NCBI GenBank assembly: GCA_964577715.1 | Contig: CAZOAA010000002.1 | Span: forward strand, 18,290-82,289 | Source of the DNA: SUP05 sp964577715 | GTDB lineage: Bacteria > Pseudomonadota > Gammaproteobacteria > PS1 > Pseudothioglobaceae | DNA: 64,000 bases | Direction: 5' to 3' | Part shown: positions 42,299 to 50,946 of the stretch, in pieces | How the letters are laid out: each line of letters begins with the position of its first letter | Numbering within the stretch: position 1 is the stretch's first letter | Program-made: the position numbers and the translations under genes | Notes under the pieces: generated by a model | What the model was told of the DNA's origin: nothing | Database searches by the model: none | The model's input: only the letters and a program-made list of their open reading frames with translations

Positions 42299-44359
42299 TC
42301 ATGATTCAACCACAATATTGTAACCAGGCAATGCGCTAAGTAATTGCTTGCCGTAAAACTTAGTCGTGAGACGATTGTCAAAAATTGTAATTTTCCCTGT
42401 GTCAGTTTCGGTTCGTATTAGTCGTCCACAAGCCTGAATGAGTCGAAGTGATGCGTCAGGTAGTGAAATTTCCATAAATGGATTGCGATTTTGAGATTGT
42501 AAGTAATCCTGTGTGGTTTTTTCAATGGGTGAGGTTGGTACGCTAAATCGTAACTTTACAATGATTACATGAGTAAGGTTATCTCCTTTAAGATCAACAC
42601 CTTCAGCAAAGCTATCTAAGCCAAAAATCACACTACCTTTATTTTGTTTGCGTAAGTTAGTGTGTTTTTTTAGTATGAGTTTTTTAGAAAATTCTCCTTG
42701 TACTAGTAAAACGCAGTCTAGTTTTTTTTCAACTAAGTCAGCTACCATCTGCATTTGCTTGTTAGAGGCGAATAATACCAATGAACCTTCATTGGTATTG
42801 ATACGTTCTAAAAGTTGAGAGGCGACCTCTTGAGTGTGTTCGTACACTTGAGTTGGGTTGTTTTTAAAATTAGCCACAATGAAATCTATCCCATCAAGAT
42901 TAAAAGGCGAGGGTAGTCGCAAATATTGATTTTTATTCTTTACAAGGCCTACTTGCCGATTAAGTCGTGCAAAACTCCCTAGTGATGAAAGTGTGGCTGA
43001 AGTTAGTACTGCGCCAGAAACCTTAGACCAAATAAGTTGGTCTAAATTATTAGAAATATCGATTTGGGCGCTATTGATAGAATAGTTAGTTTTTTTATTG
43101 GCTAAGATGGTTTTTTCAATCCAACGTGAATGGGGTGGAGTGTTAATTTCATCAGTTTGTAACAAGGAAGAAAACAACAGTAGAATGGAGGATAGGTGTT
43201 GCTCACATTCTCCTAAGGCATTATTGAGCGGATCGGAAATGGTTTTATCAACTATTTTTATTTTAAGGTAATCTGACCAAGATTCTTTTAATGCATCAAA
43301 TTGTGTATGAATAGTGTTAATTGTTGTGCGCAAGTTTTGGCAAATGAGTTGAATTGACTCATCGACATTGCCTTGATCAAATAGATGAATTTCCTCGTCA
43401 AAATCAAGATTTTTAAATAGTGACACTAAATCAGTTAAATAATCATCAACTTGTTTAATGCTATTTTCAGGTGGATCTTGCTTGGTGATTTTGCATACTT
43501 GTTCACTTACGCCTTGAGTTTGTCGTATACTGGTTTTTATAAACTCAGTGCTAGTGCTAAGCGAAAAGTGTGATAGTGCTTTTTGGCTTAAGTGGTGCGC
43601 TTCATCAAAAATATAAATAGACTCCTCTACATCGGGTAACACAGTATTGCCTGTACTAAGATCTGCCAATATTAGATCGTGATTAGCAACAATAACATCA
43701 GCTTTGGTGATTTGTTTTCTGGCTTTAAAGAATGCACAATCATTATAAAATTCGCAATTTTTAGCAGTACAAGTAAAGCGATTACAGGCAATTTTTGGCC
43801 ATAAAGAATGATCAGGAGTTTGATCTAGGTCGTCAATTTCACCGTTCCATTTTTTGTTTGAATAATCTTCTAATATTTCTCCAAGTTGGTCAAGCTGATA
43901 TTGTCCAGGTGGTGCATCCCATAATAAGGCGTTATCAAATAGTTCATTTTCACTAGCACTGTCTTCAACTAAATTAATTAAATTACGCACACAGACATAG
44001 CGTGAACGACCTTTAACTAAAGCGTATTCAAAATCAACCTTGCAGTATTTTTGTGCTTGTGGAATGTCTTTATTCAGTAGCTGTTCTTGCAGAGCAACAT
44101 TAGCACTTGAGATAATTAGCTTTTTTTTATGTGCTTTAGAAATAGGAATAGCACTTAATAGGTAAGCCATGGTTTTTCCTGTTCCAGTTGGTGCCTCAAC
44201 ACACAAAATAGGGTTAGTATCCGGATATTCTTTTGTTAAAGTTTTGGATATTTCAGCAATCATTTTATTTTGCGCAGGGCGAATAACAAAATCAGGCATG
44301 GTATTTTTAGCTGCTTCGAATGATTGACGAATCTGAGTTTTTAGCTCGTTTGAGAGCAT
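42299..44359 (-). CDS. dinG: DinG/YoaA-type ATP-dependent DNA helicase
   Basis: 686 residues, superfamily 2 XPD-like helicase. Walker A is in CVEAPTGTGKTMAYL (about 54-68); the Fe-S cluster cysteines are in VCVRNLI and CNRFTCTAKNCEFYNDCAFF; the DEAH box is in YIFDEAHHLSQ; the C-terminal part ends with IQACGRLIRTETDTG. It unwinds DNA 5' to 3', including D-loops and R-loops. Length is between DinG (716) and YoaA (636), so which subgroup is not decided. It is followed closely by ispB on the same strand (4 bp). Confidence 0.9.
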   Translation of the reverse strand: MLSNELKTQIRQSFEAAKNTMPDFVIRPAQNKMIAEISKTLTKEYPDTNPILCVEAPTGTGKTMAYLLSAIPISKAHKKKLIISSANVALQEQLLNKDIPQAQKYCKVDFEYALVKGRSRYVCVRNLINLVEDSASENELFDNALLWDAPPGQYQLDQLGEILEDYSNKKWNGEIDDLDQTPDHSLWPKIACNRFTCTAKNCEFYNDCAFFKARKQITKADVIVANHDLILADLSTGNTVLPDVEESIYIFDEAHHLSQKALSHFSLSTSTEFIKTSIRQTQGVSEQVCKITKQDPPENSIKQVDDYLTDLVSLFKNLDFDEEIHLFDQGNVDESIQLICQNLRTTINTIHTQFDALKESWSDYLKIKIVDKTISDPLNNALGECEQHLSSILLLFSSLLQTDEINTPPHSRWIEKTILANKKTNYSINSAQIDISNNLDQLIWSKVSGAVLTSATLSSLGSFARLNRQVGLVKNKNQYLRLPSPFNLDGIDFIVANFKNNPTQVYEHTQEVASQLLERINTNEGSLVLFASNKQMQMVADLVEKKLDCVLLVQGEFSKKLILKKHTNLRKQNKGSVIFGLDSFAEGVDLKGDNLTHVIIVKLRFSVPTSPIEKTTQDYLQSQNRNPFMEISLPDASLRLIQACGRLIRTETDTGKITIFDNRLTTKFYGKQLLSALPGYNIVVES

Positions 44360-44363
44360 AAAA

Positions 44364-45335
44364 TTAGGATTTTCGCTGTAATGAAAGATCGCACAATAAG
44401 CTTAGTGCATCCTTATAGTCAGATTGTTCTAAATTATTTAATGATTTCTTGGCTAAATCAGCCGATTCTTGTGCCTTTTGGCGTGTATATTCAAAGGCAT
44501 TAACACTGTTTAGAATCTTGATTATTTGATCAATTTTGCTATTGTCAGCATTATTAATAGCATTTTTTAATAACTTGTGTTCTTCACCTAAGGTTCTTGA
44601 GAGGGCGCAAATCATAGGCAGTGTGGTTTTTCCCTCAGCGAGATCGTCTCCAACTTCTTTGCCCATGGTCTCAGTATCTGATTCGTAGTCAAGTACATCG
44701 TCGATAATTTGAAAAGCATTACCTAAATGTAGACCGTAGTCTTTTAGGGCTAATTCTTGTTTTTCATCGGTATTGGATAAAATAGCTCCTATTTGCGTTG
44801 CCGCTTGGAAAAGACAAGCAGTTTTTCTTTCAATGACACTAAAGTACTCTTGTTCTGATAATTCAGAATTTTGACAATTAAGTAGTTGTAAAACTTCGCC
44901 TTCAGCAATACTGTTAGTGGTTTTTGATAGTATTTGCATAATGCGCATTGAATCTGTTTCTACCATCATTTCAAATGCACGTGAATAGAGGAAATCTCCC
45001 ACTAGTACACTAGGTGCATTACCCCAGACCTCATTAGCTGTGTCTTTACCGCGACGCGTAGAAGATTCGTCAACGATATCATCGTGCAGTAGAGTGGCTG
45101 TATGAATAAGCTCAATAACAACAGCCATTAAGTGATGATGGCTACCATCATAACCTGTTGCTCTTGCACAAAGTAAAAGTAATAATGGACGCAGTCGCTT
45201 ACCACCAGCGTTAATGATATAACCACTCATTTGATTAATGAGTGCAACATTAGAGCTTAAACGCTCAATGAGAACATCATCAGTTTTCTTTAAATCTGAT
45301 TTTAGAAGCGATTGAATGTCTTCAAAATTTTGCAT
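44364..45335 (-). CDS. ispB: Polyprenyl diphosphate synthase (IspB-like)
   Basis: 323 residues of the trans-prenyltransferase family. The two Asp-rich motifs are LLHDDIVDESSTRRG (about 82-96) and QIIDDVLDYESD (about 210-221). GGKRLRPLLLLL is the substrate Lys/Arg site. It makes the long side chain of quinones, probably C40; chain length cannot be read from motifs alone. It lies 4 bp before the helicase and 5 bp after rlmE. Confidence 0.94.
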   Translation of the reverse strand: MQNFEDIQSLLKSDLKKTDDVLIERLSSNVALINQMSGYIINAGGKRLRPLLLLLCARATGYDGSHHHLMAVVIELIHTATLLHDDIVDESSTRRGKDTANEVWGNAPSVLVGDFLYSRAFEMMVETDSMRIMQILSKTTNSIAEGEVLQLLNCQNSELSEQEYFSVIERKTACLFQAATQIGAILSNTDEKQELALKDYGLHLGNAFQIIDDVLDYESDTETMGKEVGDDLAEGKTTLPMICALSRTLGEEHKLLKNAINNADNSKIDQIIKILNSVNAFEYTRQKAQESADLAKKSLNNLEQSDYKDALSLLCDLSLQRKS

Positions 45336-45340
45336 AGCAA

Positions 45341-45958
45341 CTATTTTAAACCATTAGCCAGTAAATATACTTCTTTAGAGCGTGCTCTAGATGCTTTTGG
45401 TTTGCGTATGGTGACTTTAACAAATGCTTCACGGCAGGATTTTACAAAGCTATCGAAGCCATCACCTTGGAAAACTTTAATAAAAAAGTATCCTTTGGGT
45501 GTGAGATTTTTAACAGCCATATCAAGTGCTAATTCGCATAGGTACATTGATTTTGGAATGTCAACTGAGAGCTGTCCGCTCATATTAGGCGCCATGTCTG
45601 AGAGTACAACATCCATTTTATGACCTTGGGTTAATTGTAGTAATTCTTCATAAACCGAGTCCTCGGTAAAATCACCACACAAGAAATCCACCCCATCAAT
45701 CGGCTCGATATCAAGAATATCGCTAGCGATAACTTGACCTGATTGGCCTACCATTTTAACAGCGACTTGACTCCAGCCACCAGGCGCAGCCCCCAAATCA
45801 AGTACGCGTGAACCTGGCTTGATAAATTTGTCCTTATCATTGACTTCAATCAGCTTGTAAACCGCACGAGATCTAAATCCATCTTTTTGGGATTTTTTTA
45901 CATATTCGTCACTTAGGTGTTCACTCATCCAGCGAGCAGAGCTGCCTTTTTTACCCAT
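45341..45958 (-). CDS. rlmE: 23S rRNA (uridine2552-2'-O)-methyltransferase RlmE
   Basis: 205 residues of the FtsJ/RrmJ family. SAM-binding DLGAAPGGWSQVA (about 50-62), the K-D-K-E tetrad (Lys in RAVYKLIEVN, Asp in VVLSDMAPN, Lys in GYFFIKVFQG, Glu in SRSKEVYLL) all appear. It is a heat-shock protein in E. coli, part of large-subunit maturation. It diverges from typA. Confidence 0.95.
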   Translation of the reverse strand: MGKKGSSARWMSEHLSDEYVKKSQKDGFRSRAVYKLIEVNDKDKFIKPGSRVLDLGAAPGGWSQVAVKMVGQSGQVIASDILDIEPIDGVDFLCGDFTEDSVYEELLQLTQGHKMDVVLSDMAPNMSGQLSVDIPKSMYLCELALDMAVKNLTPKGYFFIKVFQGDGFDSFVKSCREAFVKVTIRKPKASRARSKEVYLLANGLK

Positions 45959-46037
45959 GAATTGTTATATCAATAATTTCTAATATTGAGTGGTATTTTA
46001 CGGGATAATAGTGCCTTTTTCGCATTCACTTATTCGT

Positions 46038-47858
46038 ATGAATACCAAACTTAGAAATATCGCTATTATTGCGCACGTTGACCACGGAAAAACCACACTG
46101 GTTGACAAGTTGCTCGAGCAATCTCAAACTTTTGATGATCGTTTTGAATCAACTGATCGTATGATGGACTCTAATGATTTAGAAAAAGAGCGCGGTATTA
46201 CCATTAGCTCAAAAAATACTGCTATTAAGTGGAATGATTATCATATTAATATTGTTGATACGCCGGGACACGCCGACTTTGGTGGCGAGGTTGAACGCGT
46301 ACTTTCTATGGTGGATTCAGTGTTGTTACTGGTAGACGCTCAAGAAGGGCCAATGCCACAAACGCGTTTTGTTACCAAGAAAGCCTTTGACCAAGGATTA
46401 AACCCTATTGTTGTGATTAACAAAATTGATAAAGATGCCGCACGCCCTGACTGGGTAATTGACCAAGTATTTGATTTGTTTGATCAGCTGGGTGCGACTG
46501 ATGAACAGTTGGATTTTCCAGTTATTTATGCGTCAAGTATTAATGGCTATGCTTCATTAGAAGATGATGTGCGCTCAGGCGATATGCTACCAATGTTTGA
46601 GACGATTGTTGAAAAAGTTGCTGCACCTGAGGTTGATATCCAAGCACCATTGCAAATGCAAATAACCGCACTGGACTATTCTTCATTTGTGGGTGCAATT
46701 GGCATTGGCCGTATCACGCGTGGCACGATCAAGAAAAATCAGCAAGTGGTAGTTGTTGGTGCTGATGGTGTCGAGCGAAAAGCAAAAATTGCTGATTTAA
46801 TGGGCTTTATGGGTTTAGAAAAGATTTCAACCAACAGTGCTGAGGCAGGGGATATTGTTTGTGTGACGGGTATTGAAGGTATTTCAATTTCTGATACTTT
46901 GTGTGATCCTGATACGATTGAGGCTTTGCCACCATTGTCCGTAGATGAGCCAACAGTATCGATGGCATTCCGTGTGAATGATTCGCCATTTGCAGGGCAA
47001 GATGGCAAATACATTACTTCAAGAAATATTCGTGATCGACTTGATAAAGAGCTAATTTACAACGTGGCACTACGTGTTGCTAATACGGACGATCCGTCAG
47101 AATTTATTGTTTCAGGTCGTGGAGAGTTGCACCTGTCAGTGCTGATTGAAACTATGCGTCGTGAAGGTTTTGAAGTGGCCGTTGGTCGTCCTCAAGTGAT
47201 TTTAAAAGAGATTGATGGTGTGGTTTGTGAGCCATTTGAAGATTTGAGTGTCGATGTTGAAGCACAACATCAAGGCACAATCATGGAAAAATTGGGTGAA
47301 CGTAAGGCTGAACTAACCAATATGACACCTGATGGTAATGGCCGTGTAAAACTTGATTTTAATATCCCTGCACGTGGTTTAATCGGTTTTAGAACTGAGT
47401 TTTTAACCGCAACTACAGGTACAGGACTAATGAATTCTACTTTTGATGCTTACAAACCTCAAAAACCAGGTGAGATTGGTCAACGCAATAACGGCTCTTT
47501 AATTTCAATGAATCAAGGCCAAGCCGTGGCATACGCTATCTTTAATCTTCAAAAATCAGGTAAGTTTTTCGTTGAGCATAATACGGATGTTTACGAAGGT
47601 ATGGTAGTGGGTATTCATACGCGTGATAAAGATTTGGTTGTGAATGTGATGAAAGGTAAACAGCTAACTAATGTTCGTGCCTCTGGTACAGATGAAGCGG
47701 TGGTATTAACACCAGCGATAAAGCTAGACTTAGAGCAGGCTTTAGAGTTTATTGATGACGATGAATTGGTAGAGGTAACCCCAAATAATATTCGTATTCG
47801 TAAACGACTATTGAGCGAGACTGAGCGTAAAAGAACACGTAATAAAAAGTCTGACTAG
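46038..47858 (+). CDS. typA: Ribosome-associated GTPase TypA/BipA
   Basis: About 606 residues from ATG 46038; an upstream ATG at 45990 would add 16 residues unlike the family and is rejected. G1 is AHVDHGKTTL, the switch I region ERGITISSK, G3 DTPGHADF, and G4 NKIDK. Domains III and V and the TypA-specific C-terminus follow, ending in a basic RKRTRNKKSD tail. It aids large-subunit assembly and stress adaptation. Confidence 0.97.
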   Translation: MNTKLRNIAIIAHVDHGKTTLVDKLLEQSQTFDDRFESTDRMMDSNDLEKERGITISSKNTAIKWNDYHINIVDTPGHADFGGEVERVLSMVDSVLLLVDAQEGPMPQTRFVTKKAFDQGLNPIVVINKIDKDAARPDWVIDQVFDLFDQLGATDEQLDFPVIYASSINGYASLEDDVRSGDMLPMFETIVEKVAAPEVDIQAPLQMQITALDYSSFVGAIGIGRITRGTIKKNQQVVVVGADGVERKAKIADLMGFMGLEKISTNSAEAGDIVCVTGIEGISISDTLCDPDTIEALPPLSVDEPTVSMAFRVNDSPFAGQDGKYITSRNIRDRLDKELIYNVALRVANTDDPSEFIVSGRGELHLSVLIETMRREGFEVAVGRPQVILKEIDGVVCEPFEDLSVDVEAQHQGTIMEKLGERKAELTNMTPDGNGRVKLDFNIPARGLIGFRTEFLTATTGTGLMNSTFDAYKPQKPGEIGQRNNGSLISMNQGQAVAYAIFNLQKSGKFFVEHNTDVYEGMVVGIHTRDKDLVVNVMKGKQLTNVRASGTDEAVVLTPAIKLDLEQALEFIDDDELVEVTPNNIRIRKRLLSETERKRTRNKKSD

Positions 47859-47895
47859 ACAACAAAACACGTCACTATTGGTATACTAGTCCATC

Positions 47896-50800
47896 ATGGA
47901 TAGTATTCTCAATTTTTTTGTTAAACAAAAAAAACTAGCTCTAGTCTTTACTGTGAGTATTATTGCACTTGGTTTATTAACACTTAGTGGTATTCAGAGA
48001 GATCAGTTTCCAAATGTTGATTTTGAGGTAATGACCGTTGTAACTAGTTACCCTGGCGCCTCCCCTGAAGACGTTGAGCAAAACCTAACCAATCCTATTG
48101 AAGATGAATTAAGCAATATATCAGGTATCGATAAGTTTACCTCTGTTTCTCGAGAAGGTTCTTCAAATATCGTTGTAACACTTTCTCAAGATGTAAGCGA
48201 TATGGATGCTTTAAAGCAAGATATTCGAAATGCAGTTAACCGTATTAAATCATTACCTGAGCAAGTTGTTGATCTGCCTAGTGTTCGTGACAGAAAAACC
48301 TCAAGAAAAAGCATTATTAAAATTAGTATAGGCTCTGAGGTTTTATCTTACTCCGAACTAAGAGAAATTACTGACTCTATTGCTGATTCTATCGAACTAC
48401 TTGATGGCGTCTCTGAAGTGGTTAAAGATGGTTACTTAGACAAAGAAATACAAATCAGAATAAATCCTGAGAAATTATATCTTCACGAGATTTCTCTGCC
48501 ACAAGTAATGGACGCAATTGGTAAGCGTAACAAGCGCTATACCGTTGGAAGTAATCACAGTGAAATAAGCGAGAAAACCATTGTTGTTTTAGCAAAATTT
48601 GACGAGGCTCAACAAGTTGGCGATGTTATTATTAAATCAACATTCGATGGTCCTGTTGTGCGCCTTAAAGACATTGCGCTCATTAGTAGTGGTAATGTTG
48701 AAGAAAAATCAATTGTTCGTGTTAATGGTAAAAAAGGCTTTATTTTACGTGTACGTAAACAAGAGCAGGCTGATGTTATTACCACGGTTGATTTGGTCAA
48801 AGAGGAGATGATTAAACTTAATAATAAGTATGACAATCAACTGCATTTCTTTTATTCATCTGATTTATCAAAATATGTTCGCAACCGTTTAAAAATTGTC
48901 ACTAACAATGGCATGATGGGTTTGGTATTAGTGCTTATTGTATTAGGCGCCTTTTTATCATTTAAAACAGCATTTTGGGTATCGGTTAGTTTGCCAGTTA
49001 GTTTGTTGGGTACTGTGGCATTACTTGGTGCCACAGGAGAAACCATCAATCTTGTATCGCTTGCAGCAATGATTTTGGTGTTAGGTATTGTGGTTGATGA
49101 TTCTATTATTGTGGCTGAGAGCATTCATCATTACAAACAATTAGGGGAGGATCGGTATAAGTCTGCTATACATGGTTTTAAGCGTGTAATTATGCCGGTA
49201 ATAACCACTATTCTTACAACTATTTTGGCGTTTTCATCTATGTTTTTGATGGAAGGTACAATGGGTAAATTTATCTACATAATTCCGATGGTTGTTATAT
49301 TTGCTCTAACACTTTCATTTTTGGAAGTTTCTTTAGCATTGCCAGCGCACTTAGCCTCTTCACATGAAAAAGGAAAAGTTAGAACTTGGTTTAATCGTGT
49401 GGAGCAGTGGTTCGAAGGTTTTTTAACAATTATGCTTAAATGGCGATATGTTGTAGTAATGGTATTTACCCTCATATTGGTGTTCTCACTTTATTTTGCA
49501 AAAACCCAAATGAAATTTGTACTCTTTCCAGCAGTAGGTGTTGATACTATTAGTGCTAGGTTAGAAATGGGTGTTGGTAGTTCGCTCAATAATACTGAGT
49601 TAGTTGCCAAAAGCGTAGAGGCGCTGATAACCGATGTAGTAGGGGATGATCTTGAATCAATTACTACAGATGTTGGCAAGTACTTTACTCATAAAGCAAA
49701 GTTTACTATTGAACTGCGCCCATCAAGTGAGAGAAGTCAAACCTCTAAGGCATTATTAAAACAACTTAAAGCAAGGTCTGATGAAGTTGATGCAGCTAAA
49801 AAGTTAAAGTTTTCTATACATCGTCCAGGTCCTCCTCAAGGTGAGGATGTTGAAATCAACCTGGTGGGTAGTGATAATATCCAAAGAAAAGCAGCTGCTG
49901 ATAAATTAGAACAAATACTCTTATCTATTGATGGACTTGATAATATTAACAGAGATGATGAGACAGGAAAAGCTCGTATAGAGGTCGTGCTTGATTTTGA
50001 AAAAATGTCCAGATTAGAAGTGGATTTTTCAACCGTTAATCAATATTTAAAAACTGCATTTACAGGTGTTGATGTGACAGATATCCGTGATGGACAAAAT
50101 GACGTTAATTTTAGAGTTTATCTTGGAGATGACGAGCAATCAGAAGTTTTTATTGAGTCTTTAAAAGTTAATAATCGTAAAGGTCATTTGATACCTATTT
50201 CACAATTTTCAACCATTAGGGAAATTTTAGGTGAACCAGACTTTAATCATTTTAACGGGCAACGATCTTCCATGCTAAGTGCTAGTGTTGATGATGAAAT
50301 TACAACCACTACTTCTGCAATGACTAAAGCATTAAAACAACTTGATTTGGAAAATAACTTTCCCAAGATTAGAGTAATTGGAGAGGGTGGCGCTAAAGAA
50401 ACAATGAAGTCAATGGACAGCTTTAAAAAAGCTTTTGTTATGGCTATTTTTGGTATTTTCTTACTTTTGATTTTATTGTTTAATTCATATTCACAACCTG
50501 CACTTGTTTTAAGCGCCATTCCTTTTTCAGTAATCGGCGTGATTTGGGCATTTTTCTTGCATGGTGAAACACTAAGTTTTTTTGCAATTTTAGGCACTCT
50601 AGCCTTAGTCGGCGTGATCGTGAATGATTCTCTAGTGTTAGTTTCTCATCTTAATTATCTAAAAGAAAAAACACTTGATAGCATAACTTCATCACACGAT
50701 TTTATTATTCAAGGTACTAAAGATCGACTAAGGGCTGTTGTTCTTACCACACTAACTACGTTGGCCGGAGTTATACCATTGGCTTATGGTATTGGTGGTA

Positions 50801-50946
50801 CAGATTATATCCTGCAGCCAATGGCACTATCCCTTGGGTATGGGCTACTTTTTGGCACAGTAATGACTTTATTATTATTGCCGTGCCTATACTTAATGAA
50901 CTATGAATTCGTACATTGGATTAAACGCTTTACAAGCAAATCTTAA
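47896..50946 (+). CDS. RND family efflux transporter permease (HAE1-like)
   Basis: 1016 residues. Two halves, each with one N-terminal helix, a large periplasmic domain (about 30-330 and 540-850) and five or six further helices. In the fourth-helix region MILVLGIVVDDSIIVAES the paired Asp residues of proton relay are seen. The start MDSILNFFVKQKKLALVFTV and GIQRDQFPNVDFEVMTVVTSYPGASPEDVE fit the AcrB/MexB class. No membrane fusion protein or outer-membrane factor is adjacent, so the partner must be elsewhere or absent. A TATACT -10 lies near 47880. Convergent overlap of 4 bp with the next gene. Confidence 0.9.
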   Translation: MDSILNFFVKQKKLALVFTVSIIALGLLTLSGIQRDQFPNVDFEVMTVVTSYPGASPEDVEQNLTNPIEDELSNISGIDKFTSVSREGSSNIVVTLSQDVSDMDALKQDIRNAVNRIKSLPEQVVDLPSVRDRKTSRKSIIKISIGSEVLSYSELREITDSIADSIELLDGVSEVVKDGYLDKEIQIRINPEKLYLHEISLPQVMDAIGKRNKRYTVGSNHSEISEKTIVVLAKFDEAQQVGDVIIKSTFDGPVVRLKDIALISSGNVEEKSIVRVNGKKGFILRVRKQEQADVITTVDLVKEEMIKLNNKYDNQLHFFYSSDLSKYVRNRLKIVTNNGMMGLVLVLIVLGAFLSFKTAFWVSVSLPVSLLGTVALLGATGETINLVSLAAMILVLGIVVDDSIIVAESIHHYKQLGEDRYKSAIHGFKRVIMPVITTILTTILAFSSMFLMEGTMGKFIYIIPMVVIFALTLSFLEVSLALPAHLASSHEKGKVRTWFNRVEQWFEGFLTIMLKWRYVVVMVFTLILVFSLYFAKTQMKFVLFPAVGVDTISARLEMGVGSSLNNTELVAKSVEALITDVVGDDLESITTDVGKYFTHKAKFTIELRPSSERSQTSKALLKQLKARSDEVDAAKKLKFSIHRPGPPQGEDVEINLVGSDNIQRKAAADKLEQILLSIDGLDNINRDDETGKARIEVVLDFEKMSRLEVDFSTVNQYLKTAFTGVDVTDIRDGQNDVNFRVYLGDDEQSEVFIESLKVNNRKGHLIPISQFSTIREILGEPDFNHFNGQRSSMLSASVDDEITTTTSAMTKALKQLDLENNFPKIRVIGEGGAKETMKSMDSFKKAFVMAIFGIFLLLILLFNSYSQPALVLSAIPFSVIGVIWAFFLHGETLSFFAILGTLALVGVIVNDSLVLVSHLNYLKEKTLDSITSSHDFIIQGTKDRLRAVVLTTLTTLAGVIPLAYGIGGTDYILQPMALSLGYGLLFGTVMTLLLLPCLYLMNYEFVHWIKRFTSKS

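Noticed and set aside
45990..46037. Longer N-terminus for TypA
   Set aside because: The added 16 residues are hydrophobic and unlike the family, which starts a few residues before the IAHVDHGK motif. ATG 46038 fits.
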